Positions 20,909 to 31,516 of a stretch of 64,000 bases of DNA are shown piece after piece. A program made the position numbers and the translations under genes. The notes beneath the pieces were generated by a model. It did no database searches, was not told the origin of the DNA, and saw only the letters and a program-made list of their open reading frames with translations. Source of the DNA: Streblospio benedicti. Lineage: Eukaryota; Annelida; Polychaeta; Spionida; Spionidae. The DNA is taken from contig CM032665.1 of assembly GCA_019095985.1 (NCBI GenBank), positions 37,731,197 to 37,795,196 on the forward strand, written 5' to 3'. Every line of letters begins with the position of its first letter. Within the stretch, counting starts at the first letter, position 1.

Positions 20909-21314
20909 ATATAAACACCCAACTATGAATATGTATCTCTCAATGCAGCTAAAATCTAAAGCACCGATTTAAGATCACTGTAGCAGTATACATAGCTTAA
21001 AATTGTCATTATAAAAGAATTTGTCGCGAAATGGACTTTCAATCAAAGATTTTACGAGAAATAAAGAATTGCGTATTAAAACTTTGAATTTAAAAAAATT
21101 ATAACAAGAAATGATGTTGCATGCAATTTAAAATACGAATGGTTGCAATGCTTTAGCGAAAGTTCTGTGCCAGGCTGAGTGAACCCTTTCATAGGTGTGC
21201 ATTGTTTCTCTGATCTCTTGTCAGCATTGCATGAAGCCTTACTGACACACTAATACAACTTTGATGAAGTTACCAGCAGCCAAGATCTCAAAGCGTATTC
21301 TTTGTATCTTGTAG

Positions 21315-21674
21315 GGGGGAGTCGATGAATTTCGGCCCCATGCCACCTCAGCAGCCGCTATAGCTGATGACCAGCAGCCTATGGACTTGCACATGGGGGA
21401 ACGTAGAGGAAGGAAGCACCAGTGCCACCTGTGCAACAAGAGCTTCTGTTCGTCGTATAGTTTAAAGCGGCATGTGAACATGCATAAGGGGGATTATGAA
21501 CAATACTGCGAGTTCTGTAAGAAAGGCTTCGCCAGCAGCACGAACCTGAAGGAACACTTGCCCATCCACACGAACGTCAACTACTTTAAGTGCGACTTTT
21601 GTCCAGAGGACTTTCGATATTATTTCAAGTTGAAAGCACACAAGTTGACTGCACACAAGGAGCAGAGCTCGTAG
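21315..21674 (+). CDS. C2H2 zinc-finger cassette 25
   Basis: The likely acceptor CTTGTAG ends at 21314, giving 119 residues in phase 0 with a long Ala/Asp/Gln leader (GGVDEFRPHATSAAAIADDQ...). Several other AGs lie in the leader, so the exact start is uncertain. Fingers lie at 37-57, 65-85 and 93-114. Finger 1 helix is S/Y/S/R. Linker 2 is HTNVNYFKC, the first TNVN form, linking it to the 22-42 kb family. AATAAA lies at 21813-21818; the 680-nt spacer also starts the duplicated block. Confidence 0.85.
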   Translation, partial: GGVDEFRPHATSAAAIADDQQPMDLHMGERRGRKHQCHLCNKSFCSSYSLKRHVNMHKGDYEQYCEFCKKGFASSTNLKEHLPIHTNVNYFKCDFCPEDFRYYFKLKAHKLTAHKEQSS

Positions 21675-22354
21675 AGGATATGTTTGTGGAGTGAATTGAT
21701 CTGTTGACTTCTGTAGTTTTTGATGGAATCAATTGATTGCATTTTTGAGTTTAAGTATTATAAGTGTTATTGAAACTTCAAAGTTTTTGTTACGTTTGCC
21801 CCATGATCCTAGAATAAAGTTAATAATTTGTTTGAATCTGGATTCTTACGTCTGATTTACTAGTAGTCATTTAAAATATGCACAAATACACTGAAGCAAT
21901 TTTCAAGCATGGGAAATTTTACCGTGCATTGACAATACGTCAATTTTTTTTCATCCAAGCACTTGTGTTATTTTGTAGACATGCATGTTGGCAGGAATAC
22001 GTACTCTCTTCCTGATGTAAAGGAATGGCAAGAAAGTGAACTGACTTGTCTGGGGCACAAATACAAATACAATACACACAAATTCATACAGTTTGCAAGA
22101 ATTCTAGCATGAAGTTTAGGGGAACAAGTTTTATGTTCGTTCACATTGTTATTCATCCACAAAGACTTGTACCTGTCATTTCAATCGTAATCGTTAAAAT
22201 ATTTTATTGACCTTATCGACTTTTTGAAAATTTTAACCCAATAAACTATTTGAAAATATTGTGAGAACAACTGAAAAAACAACAAACGAAAACCTGAAGT
22301 CTACCAAAATAAAGTAACTGAGATCAGTAATTGTTGCATCGCTTTTACTTCCAG

Positions 22355-22669
22355 GGTGATTTACAAGAGTATCCATACAATGCGGCACCTCTACCAGTAT
22401 CCGCAGACAATGCGTGTCCATTGTGTGGGAATAAGTTCACAAGTAGAAGTACGCTTCAAAGGCACTACAAGGCGCACTTCGGCAAGTTTCAATACCAATG
22501 CCAGCATTGCCACAAAGGCTACACCAGTGCCACCTGCCTGAAGCAGCACCTGACAGGTCACACCAATATCAACTATTTCAAATGTGCGGACTGTACCATG
22601 GATTTCCGTTATCATTGGAAACTTTTGGCGCATGCGAAAGAAGTCCATGGACGGGCTGCAGCGAAATGA
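22355..22669 (+). CDS. C2H2 zinc-finger cassette 26
   Basis: The acceptor ACTTCCAG ends at 22354; 104 residues are open (GDLQEYPYNAAPLP...). Fingers lie at 21-41, 49-69 and 77-98. Finger 1 helix is S/S/T/R. Finger 2 is CQHCHKGYTSATCLKQHLTGH and the linker is HTNINYFKC. The protein is identical to cassette 27 except at helix position 2 of finger 1. AATAAA lies at 23068-23073 in a 1.15-kb spacer that holds the start of the next repeat unit. Confidence 0.92.
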   Translation, partial: GDLQEYPYNAAPLPVSADNACPLCGNKFTSRSTLQRHYKAHFGKFQYQCQHCHKGYTSATCLKQHLTGHTNINYFKCADCTMDFRYHWKLLAHAKEVHGRAAAK

Positions 22670-23821
22670 ATGTGGCAAGGAGGACATGACTGCAAGATTA
22701 ACTTCTTTATCAGATGGCTAAGATCTGTTGACCTGCATTACCGTGTGCTAAGGGTCAGATCATGTATTTGTTGGATGGTGGCCACCACACTGTCGGGGAC
22801 ACTGAGCAAAGAATGCTGTTAATAACCTTCAAGAATGTATTTGTGAAAATTCTCATCATTGGCATCATTGGGACTGAACATTTTCATATGAAGTACCAGT
22901 TATTTTAACTGGAAAGCCTTTAGCATTTCAAATATTGAATTACTTTTACAGATTTTATTAGAGGTTAAAAATGAGAGTGAATGTGTCCTGATGAATATGA
23001 CAGTTCTATCGCTACAAAGGGCAGGGAATTGATAGTTGTGATAAGTGATTCGATTAAGATTTAGTATAATAAAGTTTTTATATTGAATTGAATAAAAGCA
23101 TTTTCTTTCCACATATGATATCATATGATCCAGAAAGAGATAGATCCTCACTTCACCATGTATGAAAGCCACCTATCACTTTTACATCCTAATACAGAGC
23201 ATACAACTCGACGACAGATTTTTATAAACGATTTTCCCCCCCAAACATCTACAAATTTGCGTATGGATATTTAAATATTGTGGTGCATCATGTTTTATGT
23301 GGCAAGTGCGCCAATCCTCCACTGGGTTACATGCAATTATTTCCTGTTTTCTATTGGAAAAAAGCGAATTTTCAAGCATGAGAAGTTTTTACTGCCCATA
23401 GACAAATATACTTGTAATTTTTTTTCATCCAATCACCTGTGTTATTTTGTAGACATGCACTGGCAAGAATACTTACTCGCTTCCTGATGTAAGAGAATGG
23501 CAAGAAAGTGGATTGATTTGTCTGGGGCACATATACAAATGCACAAAAATTCATACAGTTTGCCAGAATTCTAATATGAAGTTTAAGGGAACAAGTTTTA
23601 TGTTCGCTCACATTGTCAATCATGCACAAAGACTTTTACCAGTCATTTCAATCGTAATCGTTTGAATATTTGTTTGACCTTATTGACTTTTTGAAAATTT
23701 TCACCTGATAAACTATTTGAAAATATCGTGAGAACAACTGAAAAAACAACAAACGAAAACCTGAAGTCTACCAAAATAAAGTAACTGAGATCAGTAATTG
23801 TTGCATCGCTTTTACTTCCAG

Positions 23822-24136
23822 GGTGATTTACAAGAGTATCCATACAATGCGGCACCTCTACCAGTATCCGCAGACAATGCGTGTCCATTGTGTGGGAATA
23901 AGTTCACAAGTAGACGTACACTTCAAAGGCACTACAAGGCGCACTTCGGCAAGTTTCAATACCAATGCCAGCATTGCCACAAAGGCTACACCAGTGCCAC
24001 CTGCCTGAAGCAGCACCTGACAGGTCACACCAATATCAACTATTTCAAATGTGCGGACTGTACCATGGATTTCCGTTATCATTGGAAACTTTTGGCACAT
24101 GCGAAAGAAGTCCATGGAAGGGCTGCAGCGAAATGA
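23822..24136 (+). CDS. C2H2 zinc-finger cassette 27
   Basis: The acceptor ACTTCCAG ends at 23821; 104 residues are open. It is a duplicate of cassette 26, 1467 nt downstream. The only protein difference is Ser to Arg at residue 32, so the finger 1 helix is S/R/T/R; three other exon changes are silent. The fingers have the same coordinates as in cassette 26. AATAAA lies at 24554-24559. Confidence 0.92.
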   Translation, partial: GDLQEYPYNAAPLPVSADNACPLCGNKFTSRRTLQRHYKAHFGKFQYQCQHCHKGYTSATCLKQHLTGHTNINYFKCADCTMDFRYHWKLLAHAKEVHGRAAAK

Positions 24137-24849
24137 ATGTGGCAAGGACGACATGACTGCAAGATTAACTTCTTTATCAGATGGCTAAGATCTGTTGACC
24201 TTCATTAACACATGCTAAGGGTCAGATCATGTATTTGTTGGATGGTGGCCACCACACTGTCGTAGATGCTGAGCAAAGAACTCTGTTAGAAACCTTCAAG
24301 AATGTATTTGTGAATCATTGTCATCATTGGGATGTTATAATAACCTGACTGAACATTTTCTTATGAAGTACCAGTTATTTTAACTGGAAAGCCTTATATT
24401 GACATTACTTGTACGGATTTTATTAGAGGTTAAAAATGAAAGTGAATGTGTCCTGATAAATATGACAGTTCTATCGCTACAAATGGCAGGGGATTGATAG
24501 TTGTGATATGTGATTCGATTAAGATTTAGTATAATAGTTTTTATGTTTAATTGAATAAAATCATTTTCTTTCCACACATGATATTATACGATCCAGAAAG
24601 AGATAGATTCTTATTTCACTCTGTATGAAAGCCACCTATCACTTTTGCATCCTACTACAGAGCATACAACTCAACAACAGATCTTTAGAAACGATTTTTT
24701 CTCCCAAACATCTACAAATTTGCATATGGATATTTAAATATTGTGGTGAACCATGTTTTATGTGGCAAGTGCATATACTTGTAATTTTTTTCATCCAATC
24801 ACCTGTGTTATTTTTTGTAAAAAAAACCCCAAAAAAGGGAAAATGGGGG

Positions 24850-24949
24850 NNNNNNNNNNNNNNNNNNNNNNNNNNNNNNNNNNNNNNNNNNNNNNNNNNN
24901 NNNNNNNNNNNNNNNNNNNNNNNNNNNNNNNNNNNNNNNNNNNNNNNNN
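24850..24949. other. Assembly gap (100 N)
   Basis: Exactly 100 Ns, a usual placeholder for unknown size. The left side ends in low-complexity A/C/G runs. The right side starts inside a zinc-finger exon, so at least part of one cassette and its acceptor are missing. Confidence 0.98.
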
Positions 24950-25102
24950 TTCTGTGGGAAAATGGCTCTAAAACAGCACTTGCCAGTTCATACACATGTC
25001 AATGGTTACAAATGTGAAGACTGCTCTGAGGATTTCCGATATTATAACCATTATAAAAGTCACGCACTTGAAGTGCATGGGAGAACTCATGTTAAATCGT
25101 GA
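24950..25102 (+). CDS. Zinc-finger cassette 28 (5' part lost in gap)
   Basis: The frame opens at the gap edge as FCGKMALKQHLPVHTHVN (finger 2 end and linker), followed by finger 3 CEDCSEDFRYY and the tail VHGRTHVKS to a TGA. It is the closest relative of cassette 29. AATAAA lies at 25408-25413. Confidence 0.85.
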   Translation, partial: FCGKMALKQHLPVHTHVNGYKCEDCSEDFRYYNHYKSHALEVHGRTHVKS

Positions 25103-25735
25103 AAACCTATACTAATAGATAAAATTGTAAAATGGTTGTGCAAATCTCCAGACAGAATATTTTATGTGATTCGCAAGGCATAAATTGTTTTCTTACTATT
25201 TAGGCAATAGGAGAGATTCTGCTTGGTGCAAAACTGCGAGAGAGGATGATAAACTATTGTTTGCTTTTGTATATGATTGGTTGACATGTACATATGTATC
25301 TGCAAGAAGTTATCAAGTTGAAAGTGTATGATGTATGTTAGTTGTTAAGAATTTTTCTATTTGCGTTTTTCTTGCATTTTATCATTATGAGAGGGTATAA
25401 CATGGGGAATAAAATGCAATTTGACAGTCTTATTTTTCATGGTGGTTTTGAATTCAGTTAATTGCATTGGCACATTACATACGAGACACCAGTGATAATT
25501 CCTTGAAGGCAAAAAATCGCCGATGTGTAAAATGAGCTACATGTAGTATTTTCAATATTTGGTTTTTCATTCATAAAATGATCTTTTCCCGTTCCATGCA
25601 CAACACGGACGCAACTAATTTAATTTTTTCTATGTCTATTGTAATGAATAAGCTAAAAAAAAATTCTTAACACCAGTCACTGCTCACAGCATCCCCGTTA
25701 ACTTCAAAGGACATTAAATGTCCCAGAAATAGCAG

Positions 25736-25900
25736 CGATAGATATATTATATATCTCTATCTCAGAGATTGATATACTAGATAGAGGTAGATGTACTAGA
25801 TAGATATACTAGATATAACAGAGATATGTATACTAGTGTACCTATTGTTTCTACTATCATTTCTGAATGAGATATATAGATATAGATATATATATTTATA
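25736..25900. repeat. GATA/TATC-type simple repeat
   Basis: An impure run of GATA, TAGATA and ATATAT units immediately before the acceptor of cassette 29, with two small palindromic stretches. It sits where the polypyrimidine tract would be. Confidence 0.75.
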
Positions 25901-25907
25901 CTTGCAG

Positions 25908-26207
25908 CAAATGTCTCTGGCACCAGAGTTTCTACCACCTGACAACTCTTGTCCAATTTGTGGGAAGAAGCTCTGCTCTAAAAAGAATCAAATGAGGCAC
26001 TACCGGACACACTTTGGACAGTACCACTATTACTGCGAATACTGCAACAAAGGATTCAGTGGGAAACTGGCTCTAAAACAGCACTTGCCAGTTCATACGA
26101 ATGTAAATTGTTACAAATGTGAAGACTGCTCCGAGGATTTCCGATATTATAAAAAGTATAAACGTCACGCTCGTGAAGTGCATGGGAGAACTCATGTTAA
26201 ATCATGA
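25908..26207 (+). CDS. C2H2 zinc-finger cassette 29
   Basis: The acceptor ACTTGCAG ends at 25907; 99 residues are open (QMSLAPEFLPPDNSCPIC). Fingers lie at 15-35, 43-63 and 71-92, ending in the HVKS tail. Finger 1 helix is S/K/N/R, with Gln at the usual core Leu position and Met next to it, a trait of the 25-41 kb family. AATAAA lies at 26532-26537. The unit, exon plus flank, is duplicated into cassette 30. Confidence 0.9.
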   Translation, partial: QMSLAPEFLPPDNSCPICGKKLCSKKNQMRHYRTHFGQYHYYCEYCNKGFSGKLALKQHLPVHTNVNCYKCEDCSEDFRYYKKYKRHAREVHGRTHVKS

Positions 26208-26893
26208 AAACCTATACTAGTAGATAAAATTGTAAAATGGTTGTGCAAATCTCCAGACAGAATATTTTATGTGATTCGCAAGGCATAAATTGTGTTCTTA
26301 GGCAATAGGAGAGATTCTGCTTGGTGCAATACTGCGAGAGAGGATTATAAACTATTGTTTGCTTTTAGATATATTTGACATATACATATGTATCTGCAAG
26401 AAGCTATCAAGTTGAAAGTGTATGATGTATGTTATGTTGTCAAGAATTATTCTATTTGATATTTTTTTCCTGAATGTATATGATAAAGCCTAATAGTTTT
26501 TATCATTATGAGACAGTGTATATAGCATGGGAATAAAATGCAATTTGACAGTCTTATTTTTCATGGTGGTTTTGAATTCAATTAATTGCATTAGCATATT
26601 ACATATGAGATGCAAGTGATAATTCATTGAGGGAGAAAAATCGCTTATGGGTAAAGTGAGCTAGTATAGTCTAGTATCCTCAATATTTGATTCTTAAGCT
26701 ATAGTAGTTCATATAATGATTCTTTTCCTTTCCATGCACGACAGTGACGCGACTAATTAAATTTTTTCTATGTCTACTGGAATGAATAAGCTAAAAGATT
26801 TTTCTAAACACCAGTTACAGCTCACAGTATCCCCGTTAACTTCAAAGGACGTTAAATGTTCCAGAAATAACAGATATATATCTGTACTTGCAG

Positions 26894-27142
26894 CAAATGC
26901 CTCTGACACCAGAGGTTCTACCACTTGACGAGCCTTGTTCAATTTGTGGGAGGAAGCTCCGCCCTGCAAAAAAATACAACAGAGCCAAGGGATACTATGG
27001 CGAAGTCATGTATGCCTGTGAATACTGCCATAAAGTATTTGGTTGTTACGAATGTGAAAACTGCTCTGAGGTTTTCAGACAGTATCACAAGTATAAAAGT
27101 CATGCTTTGGAAGTGCATGGGAGAATTCATTTTCAACCGTGA
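26894..27142 (+). CDS. Degenerate C2H2 cassette 30
   Basis: The acceptor ACTTGCAG ends at 26893; 82 residues are open. The leader (QMPLTPEVLPLDEPCSIC) and flanks show it is a copy of cassette 29. Finger 1 has lost its histidine region (no H..H). An in-frame deletion fuses the start of finger 2 (CEYCHKVFG) directly to finger 3 (CYECENCSEVF). Only the last finger is complete. It is probably non-functional though still open. No AATAAA is seen in the 554-nt spacer. Confidence 0.7.
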   Translation, partial: QMPLTPEVLPLDEPCSICGRKLRPAKKYNRAKGYYGEVMYACEYCHKVFGCYECENCSEVFRQYHKYKSHALEVHGRIHFQP

Positions 27143-27696
27143 AAAACTTTACGAGATAAAATTGTATGATTTTTGGTAGTACAAATCTGCAGACAGCATA
27201 TGACAATTTTTTCCCTTATAATTATTACATTGAACAAAACATATTCAAAAAATATCATTTCAATATTTCACCACAATCGAAAATCTATTTTACACATATT
27301 TTAATAGTTGTAATGGAAATTCATCATGTTCCGACAAAAGGTTGATCTTCATAAGCTATGGTGACTTGAACATTTTTACTGTGCATAACTTTTGCCATTA
27401 TCTCGATGGCAGTACCATTGACCTACCAATCAATCAAAATTTAATTTACAGCTGAAAGTAGAACATTAACGTTTAGAGGTTTTGGAGCACTAAAGCGTGT
27501 TATTGCTCTTAACCGAACAGAATTCTAAAATTTCACAACATAACAGTACAAATTATAAAAATAATAGAAAAAGAAGAGGACAATTGAGGTATCAAGTGTA
27601 TACAGTCATCTGCATGTTCGCCATTGAGCTTTCATCCACTGAATGTCTTTTTACTGATGATGAACCACATGATTGTGAGGAAGTTTTTACATGCAG

Positions 27697-27990
27697 GCAT
27701 TGGTACATCGACCAATTTCATCTGACAACTCTTGTCCCATCTGTTTGAAGAAGACCAGCAGTACAAGCAACCAGTTGAGGCACTACAAAATGCATTTTGG
27801 ACAATTGCCTTGTTATTGTGAATACTGCCATAAAGGATTCGGTTGCAAAATATCTCTAAAAGAACACTTGCCTATTCATGCAAATGTTAATTATTACAAA
27901 TGTGTTGACTGCTCTGAGGTTTTTGGATACTATAAATCGAACAAATTGCATGCATTAGAAGTGCATATAAATACGTATGTGATGCCATGA
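27697..27990 (+). CDS. C2H2 zinc-finger cassette 31
   Basis: The acceptor ACATGCAG ends at 27696; 97 residues are open (ALVHRPISSDNSCPIC). Fingers lie at 13-33, 41-61 and 69-90. Finger 1 has Thr for the core Phe (LKKTSSTSNQLRH) and helix S/S/N/R. Finger 3 is CVDCSEVFGYY, without the usual FRYY. The end is VMP rather than HVKS. All ligands are present. Confidence 0.87.
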   Translation, partial: ALVHRPISSDNSCPICLKKTSSTSNQLRHYKMHFGQLPCYCEYCHKGFGCKISLKEHLPIHANVNYYKCVDCSEVFGYYKSNKLHALEVHINTYVMP

Positions 27991-28234
27991 AACATTCCAC
28001 TAGATGTGAACAACATTGATAAATAATGAGATTGATGACTATATAGAAACTGTAATTCATGCTAAACGTTTTGTAAGTGCTTGCATGGTAGATTGGCATT
28101 TGTAAAGGATATGAGAACAAAGGGATTAACTATTATGATGCTGCTTGTATTGTGTTTTTCTACTGATGTTTACAACCTGGATGAACCTTTGTGCACTACA
28201 TCTCTAATGAAGATGTTAATCTTGTATTTTACAG

Positions 28235-28528
28235 ACATCTGGCCAATCTTCCCTACCATCTGACAACTCCTGTCCCATCTGTTTGAAGAAGACCAGCAAT
28301 AGAGGCAACCAGTTGAGGCACTACAAAATGCATTTTGGACACTTCCCTTTTTATTGTGAATATTGCCATAAAGGATTTGCCAGCAAAGTTACTCTCAAAG
28401 AACACTTATCTATTCACACAAATGTCAATCATTACAAATGTGAAGATTGCTCTGCAGATTTCCGATATTATAATAAGTATAAACGACATGCTTTACAAGT
28501 GCATGGAAGAGTTAATGTCAAGTCATGA
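28235..28528 (+). CDS. C2H2 zinc-finger cassette 32
   Basis: The acceptor ATTTTACAG ends at 28234; 97 residues are open (TSGQSSLPSDNSCPIC). Fingers lie at 13-33, 41-61 and 69-90, with the tail VNVKS. Finger 1 (LKKTSNRGNQLRH) again has Thr for Phe; helix N/G/N/R. The first codons match cassette 39. AATAAA lies at 28679-28684. Confidence 0.9.
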   Translation, partial: TSGQSSLPSDNSCPICLKKTSNRGNQLRHYKMHFGHFPFYCEYCHKGFASKVTLKEHLSIHTNVNHYKCEDCSADFRYYNKYKRHALQVHGRVNVKS

Positions 28529-28811
28529 AAAGTACAATCGTGAAGCTACATTGGAATTTGGAAAATGTATTGCTGTTGTGAAAAAAGAAACGTTTATGCT
28601 GAGAGTCATGTTCGAGCTGTTGCATATGTAGAGCATATTGTTTCATAGCATGTGCTCTGTATGGTGTAAGAACATACGAATAAATATCACTGCAATCCCT
28701 GAACTCATGAATCCCAAGATTATGATCTGCTAAATGTTTTATTGAAAGTTTCACTGTTAATGTAGCAAAATAAATAGGATATGAATTTGTATTTACAGAC
28801 GATTAGGCCAG

Positions 28812-29090
28812 TCTTTGCCGTTCGACAACTCGTGTCCCATCTGTGACAAGAAGCTTTGTAATAGAGGCAACCAACTCCGACACTACAGAATGCATTTTGG
28901 CCACTTCCCTTGTTATTGTGAATACTGCCATAAAGGATTTGGCAGCAAAACATCTCTGAGAGAACACTTGCCTGTCCATACAAATGTCAATTATTACAAA
29001 TGCGAAGATTGTTCTGCAGAATTCCGATACTTTATGAAATTGAAACAACATGCTTTACAATCGCATGGGAAGAAATATGTTAAGTCATGA
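28812..29090 (+). CDS. C2H2 zinc-finger cassette 33 (shifted acceptor)
   Basis: The usual acceptor ATTTACAG ends at 28798, but reading on from there in phase 0 gives a stop before finger 1. A second CCAG ends at 28811, and starting at 28812 restores phase 0: SLPFDNSCPICDKK. From there 92 residues are open, with fingers at 8-28, 36-56 and 64-85. Finger 1 helix is N/G/N/R. Either splicing moved 13 nt downstream after an indel, or the copy is dead. AATAAA lies at 29202-29207. Confidence 0.75.
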   Translation, partial: SLPFDNSCPICDKKLCNRGNQLRHYRMHFGHFPCYCEYCHKGFGSKTSLREHLPVHTNVNYYKCEDCSAEFRYFMKLKQHALQSHGKKYVKS

Positions 29091-29305
29091 AAAGTGGACT
29101 GGATATGAACATGTATTGAGTACAACATGATATTGTTGACAGTTGAAATTGCATTTCATGTGACGTGGTTGCACAGTAGATACACATTGATTTATGATGA
29201 GAATAAAGGCACAAACTATACGTTGTCTTGGTCTTTTTCCTCCTGATATTGCCATGTTGTATTAGACCGCCTCCGCTAACAAAGATGTTCATTTTGTATT
29301 TACAG

Positions 29306-29587
29306 ACATCACTGCCACCTGACAACTCATGCCCAATCTGTGGGAAGAAACTCAGCAATAAAGGAAGCCAAGCAAGACACTACAGGTCTCATTTTGGTCA
29401 GTTCCCTTTCAGCTGTAAATTCTGCCACAAAGGACTCGCAAGCAAAGTATCACTGAAAGAACACATGACAGTGCATACGAATGTTAACTATTACAAATGT
29501 GAAGACTGCCCTGAAGATTTTCGATACTTTATGAAGTTGAAACGACATGCATTAGAAATGCATGGAAAGACTCACGTCAAGTCATGA
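29306..29587 (+). CDS. C2H2 zinc-finger cassette 34
   Basis: The acceptor TATTTACAG ends at 29305; 93 residues are open with a short leader (TSLPPDNSCPIC). Fingers lie at 9-29, 37-57 and 65-86, with the HVKS tail. Finger 1 helix is N/G/S/R with Gln-Ala at the core position (SQARH). The 468-nt spacer has AATAAA at 29805-29810 and 29859-29864. Confidence 0.9.
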   Translation, partial: TSLPPDNSCPICGKKLSNKGSQARHYRSHFGQFPFSCKFCHKGLASKVSLKEHMTVHTNVNYYKCEDCPEDFRYFMKLKRHALEMHGKTHVKS

Positions 29588-30055
29588 AAAGTTTTTGCAT
29601 GTAAAAGGAACAATAGTAAGGGAGGCAGGTTGCTGTCTCCGTAGAATCTGATTATTTGATGCATGGACTTGGATAACTTACAAGTGTTGTCTTGTCAAAT
29701 CTATTAGTAATTATATTTTTAGGTGAAGCTTTAGTGTTTATCCTGTATTGGCATTTATTTTATTTTTAGTACATGTAATGTATGATATAACTATAATAGC
29801 TTTTAATAAAAAAGAAAGAAAAGTTTTGTCTTGAAATGACTGATTCATTTGTATATGGAAATAAAAGAAACAAAGAGTCAGACTCTTTATTACACTGTTC
29901 AAAATAATTCAGGGGCAAGAAAAATCTGGAAGAACATTTATCTATATCTGCTTTGCCAATCATTTTCTCCCAATGAATATTCATCACCAATCATTATTGC
30001 GTTGGATTTTTGCTAAAGTACTTCAAATAATGAAGAGATGAATTTGTATTTACAG

Positions 30056-30364
30056 ACACTGCAGCTAGGACCAGAAGCTCTACCACCAGACAATTCATGT
30101 CCCGTCTGTGGAAAGAAGTTTAGTGACAAAAATAACCAACTGAAGCATTACAGAACTCACTTTGGATGCTTCCCGTATTATTGTGAATACTGCCAGAAAG
30201 GGTTTGGTGGAAAAATGGCCCTAATGCAGCACTTGCCTGTCCATACAAATGTCAACTATTACAAATGCAAAGATTGCTCTGCCGATTTCCGATACTTTAT
30301 TAAACTGAAACGACATGTGCTTGAAGTGCACGGAAAAAAAACATGTGAAGTCATGAAAAGTTGA
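30056..30364 (+). CDS. C2H2 zinc-finger cassette 35
   Basis: The acceptor TATTTACAG ends at 30055; 102 residues are open (TLQLGPEALPPDNSCPVC). Fingers lie at 15-35, 43-63 and 71-92. Finger 1 helix is D/N/N/K. The tail is changed from HVKS to TCEVMKS by one extra A in an 8-A run after the last finger. The fingers are unaffected. AATAAA lies at 30486-30491. Confidence 0.9.
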   Translation, partial: TLQLGPEALPPDNSCPVCGKKFSDKNNQLKHYRTHFGCFPYYCEYCQKGFGGKMALMQHLPVHTNVNYYKCKDCSADFRYFIKLKRHVLEVHGKKTCEVMKS

Positions 30365-31216
30365 ATGGAAAAGGACCATTTGTACTCACAACATAGGCTT
30401 TTTGTCTGCATAATCTTTTAATAGATGCATGGACTTGAATATAGCATACAAGTGTTGTCTTGAAATGACTTTTTATGTATATGAAAATAAAAGGACCAAG
30501 AGTCAGAGATTCTTAATTACATTGATCGAAATACTTCAGTGGCAAGAAAAATCTGAAAAAACATCATTTTCTCTGTAGTTCTATCTTTTATAACATTATT
30601 TTATTCCAATGATTATATTTTCACCACCAATCAGTTTACATCGGATTTTTGCTTAAGTACCACAAATAATTAAGATATAAGATAAGATAAGTTAACTTTA
30701 TTTCAGATGTGTAACATGCATCCATATAAAACATAATTGTATATAAACATATAGATGGTATAAGAATACTGTTATTGGACAGATTGATTACAAACAAACA
30801 ACTTTCCTCTAGTCCAACCATTATAACATTCAGAGGCAAAAGTAAAATAAGAAGAATTTAAAATGCATGCGACAAGCGAATTGTTGCATTTTTCAAGTCT
30901 TGTTTTAAAACTGAACATATTTTTTCGTAAAATGATAATAAGATTATCAATATTATGACTCAAAAAAATTCTACTAATACTACATCGTCCTTTTATATTT
31001 AACAAGTATCTAAAAATAATATTAAAACCAACTCTACAATCATTGAGGTTTTTACATTAAAAATTAGTCCATAGCAAAGAGCAATACAGATTTCTACAAA
31101 ATGATTGAAACAAATGTATCTTAACTTCTTCAGAACATTTAATAAATTTACGAATTATAGTGTTTCTAATAGCATATAGTGATTTCTTTTGCCTATATAT
31201 GAATTTGTTTTTACAG
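30365..31216 (+). other. Spacer between cassettes 35 and 36
   Basis: 852 nt, AT-rich, with AATAAA at 30486-30491. It is longer than other spacers in this family, and 30660-31140 has no match that I can see to neighbouring units, so it may be an insertion of unknown type. Confidence 0.5.
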
Positions 31217-31516
31217 ACAAAGATGCAAGGACCAGAGTCTCTACCACCTGACAATTCATGTCCAATCTGTGGAAAGAAACTTAGTGACAAAAACAACCAA
31301 CTGGTGCATTACAGAACACATTTTGGATGCTTCCCCTATTACTGTGAATTTTGCAAGAAAGGATTTGGTGGGAAAATGGCCTTAATGCAACACTTACCTG
31401 TCCATACAAATGTCAACTATTACAAATGCAAAGATTGCTCTGCCGATTTCCGATACTTTCGAAAGTTGAAACTACATGTGCTTGAAGTTCATGGAAAAAA
31501 ACATGTGAAGTCATGA
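31217..31516 (+). CDS. C2H2 zinc-finger cassette 36
   Basis: The acceptor TTTTTACAG ends at 31216; 99 residues are open (TKMQGPESLPPDNSCPIC). Fingers lie at 15-35, 43-63 and 71-92, with the HVKS tail. Finger 1 helix is D/N/N/V. Fingers 2 and 3 are almost the same as in cassette 35. The 328-nt spacer holds no AATAAA that I see. Confidence 0.9.
   Translation, partial: TKMQGPESLPPDNSCPICGKKLSDKNNQLVHYRTHFGCFPYYCEFCKKGFGGKMALMQHLPVHTNVNYYKCKDCSADFRYFRKLKLHVLEVHGKKHVKS

Larger units (their letters stand above)
21898..24830 (+). repeat. Tandem duplication of a cassette unit (about 1.47 kb)
   Basis: The block around cassette 26 (from about 21898) recurs around cassette 27 with a shift of 1467 nt, covering 5' flank, exon and 3' flank. 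A third start of the unit (ATATTTAAATATTGTGGTG, then CATCCAATCACCTGTGTTAT) appears at 24728-24818 and runs into the gap. Exon copies are nearly identical; flanks carry small indels. Confidence 0.88.

Noticed and set aside
30660-31140. Possible extra gene in the long spacer before cassette 36
   Set aside because: Only short frames without motifs; an unknown insertion or plain intron is more likely.
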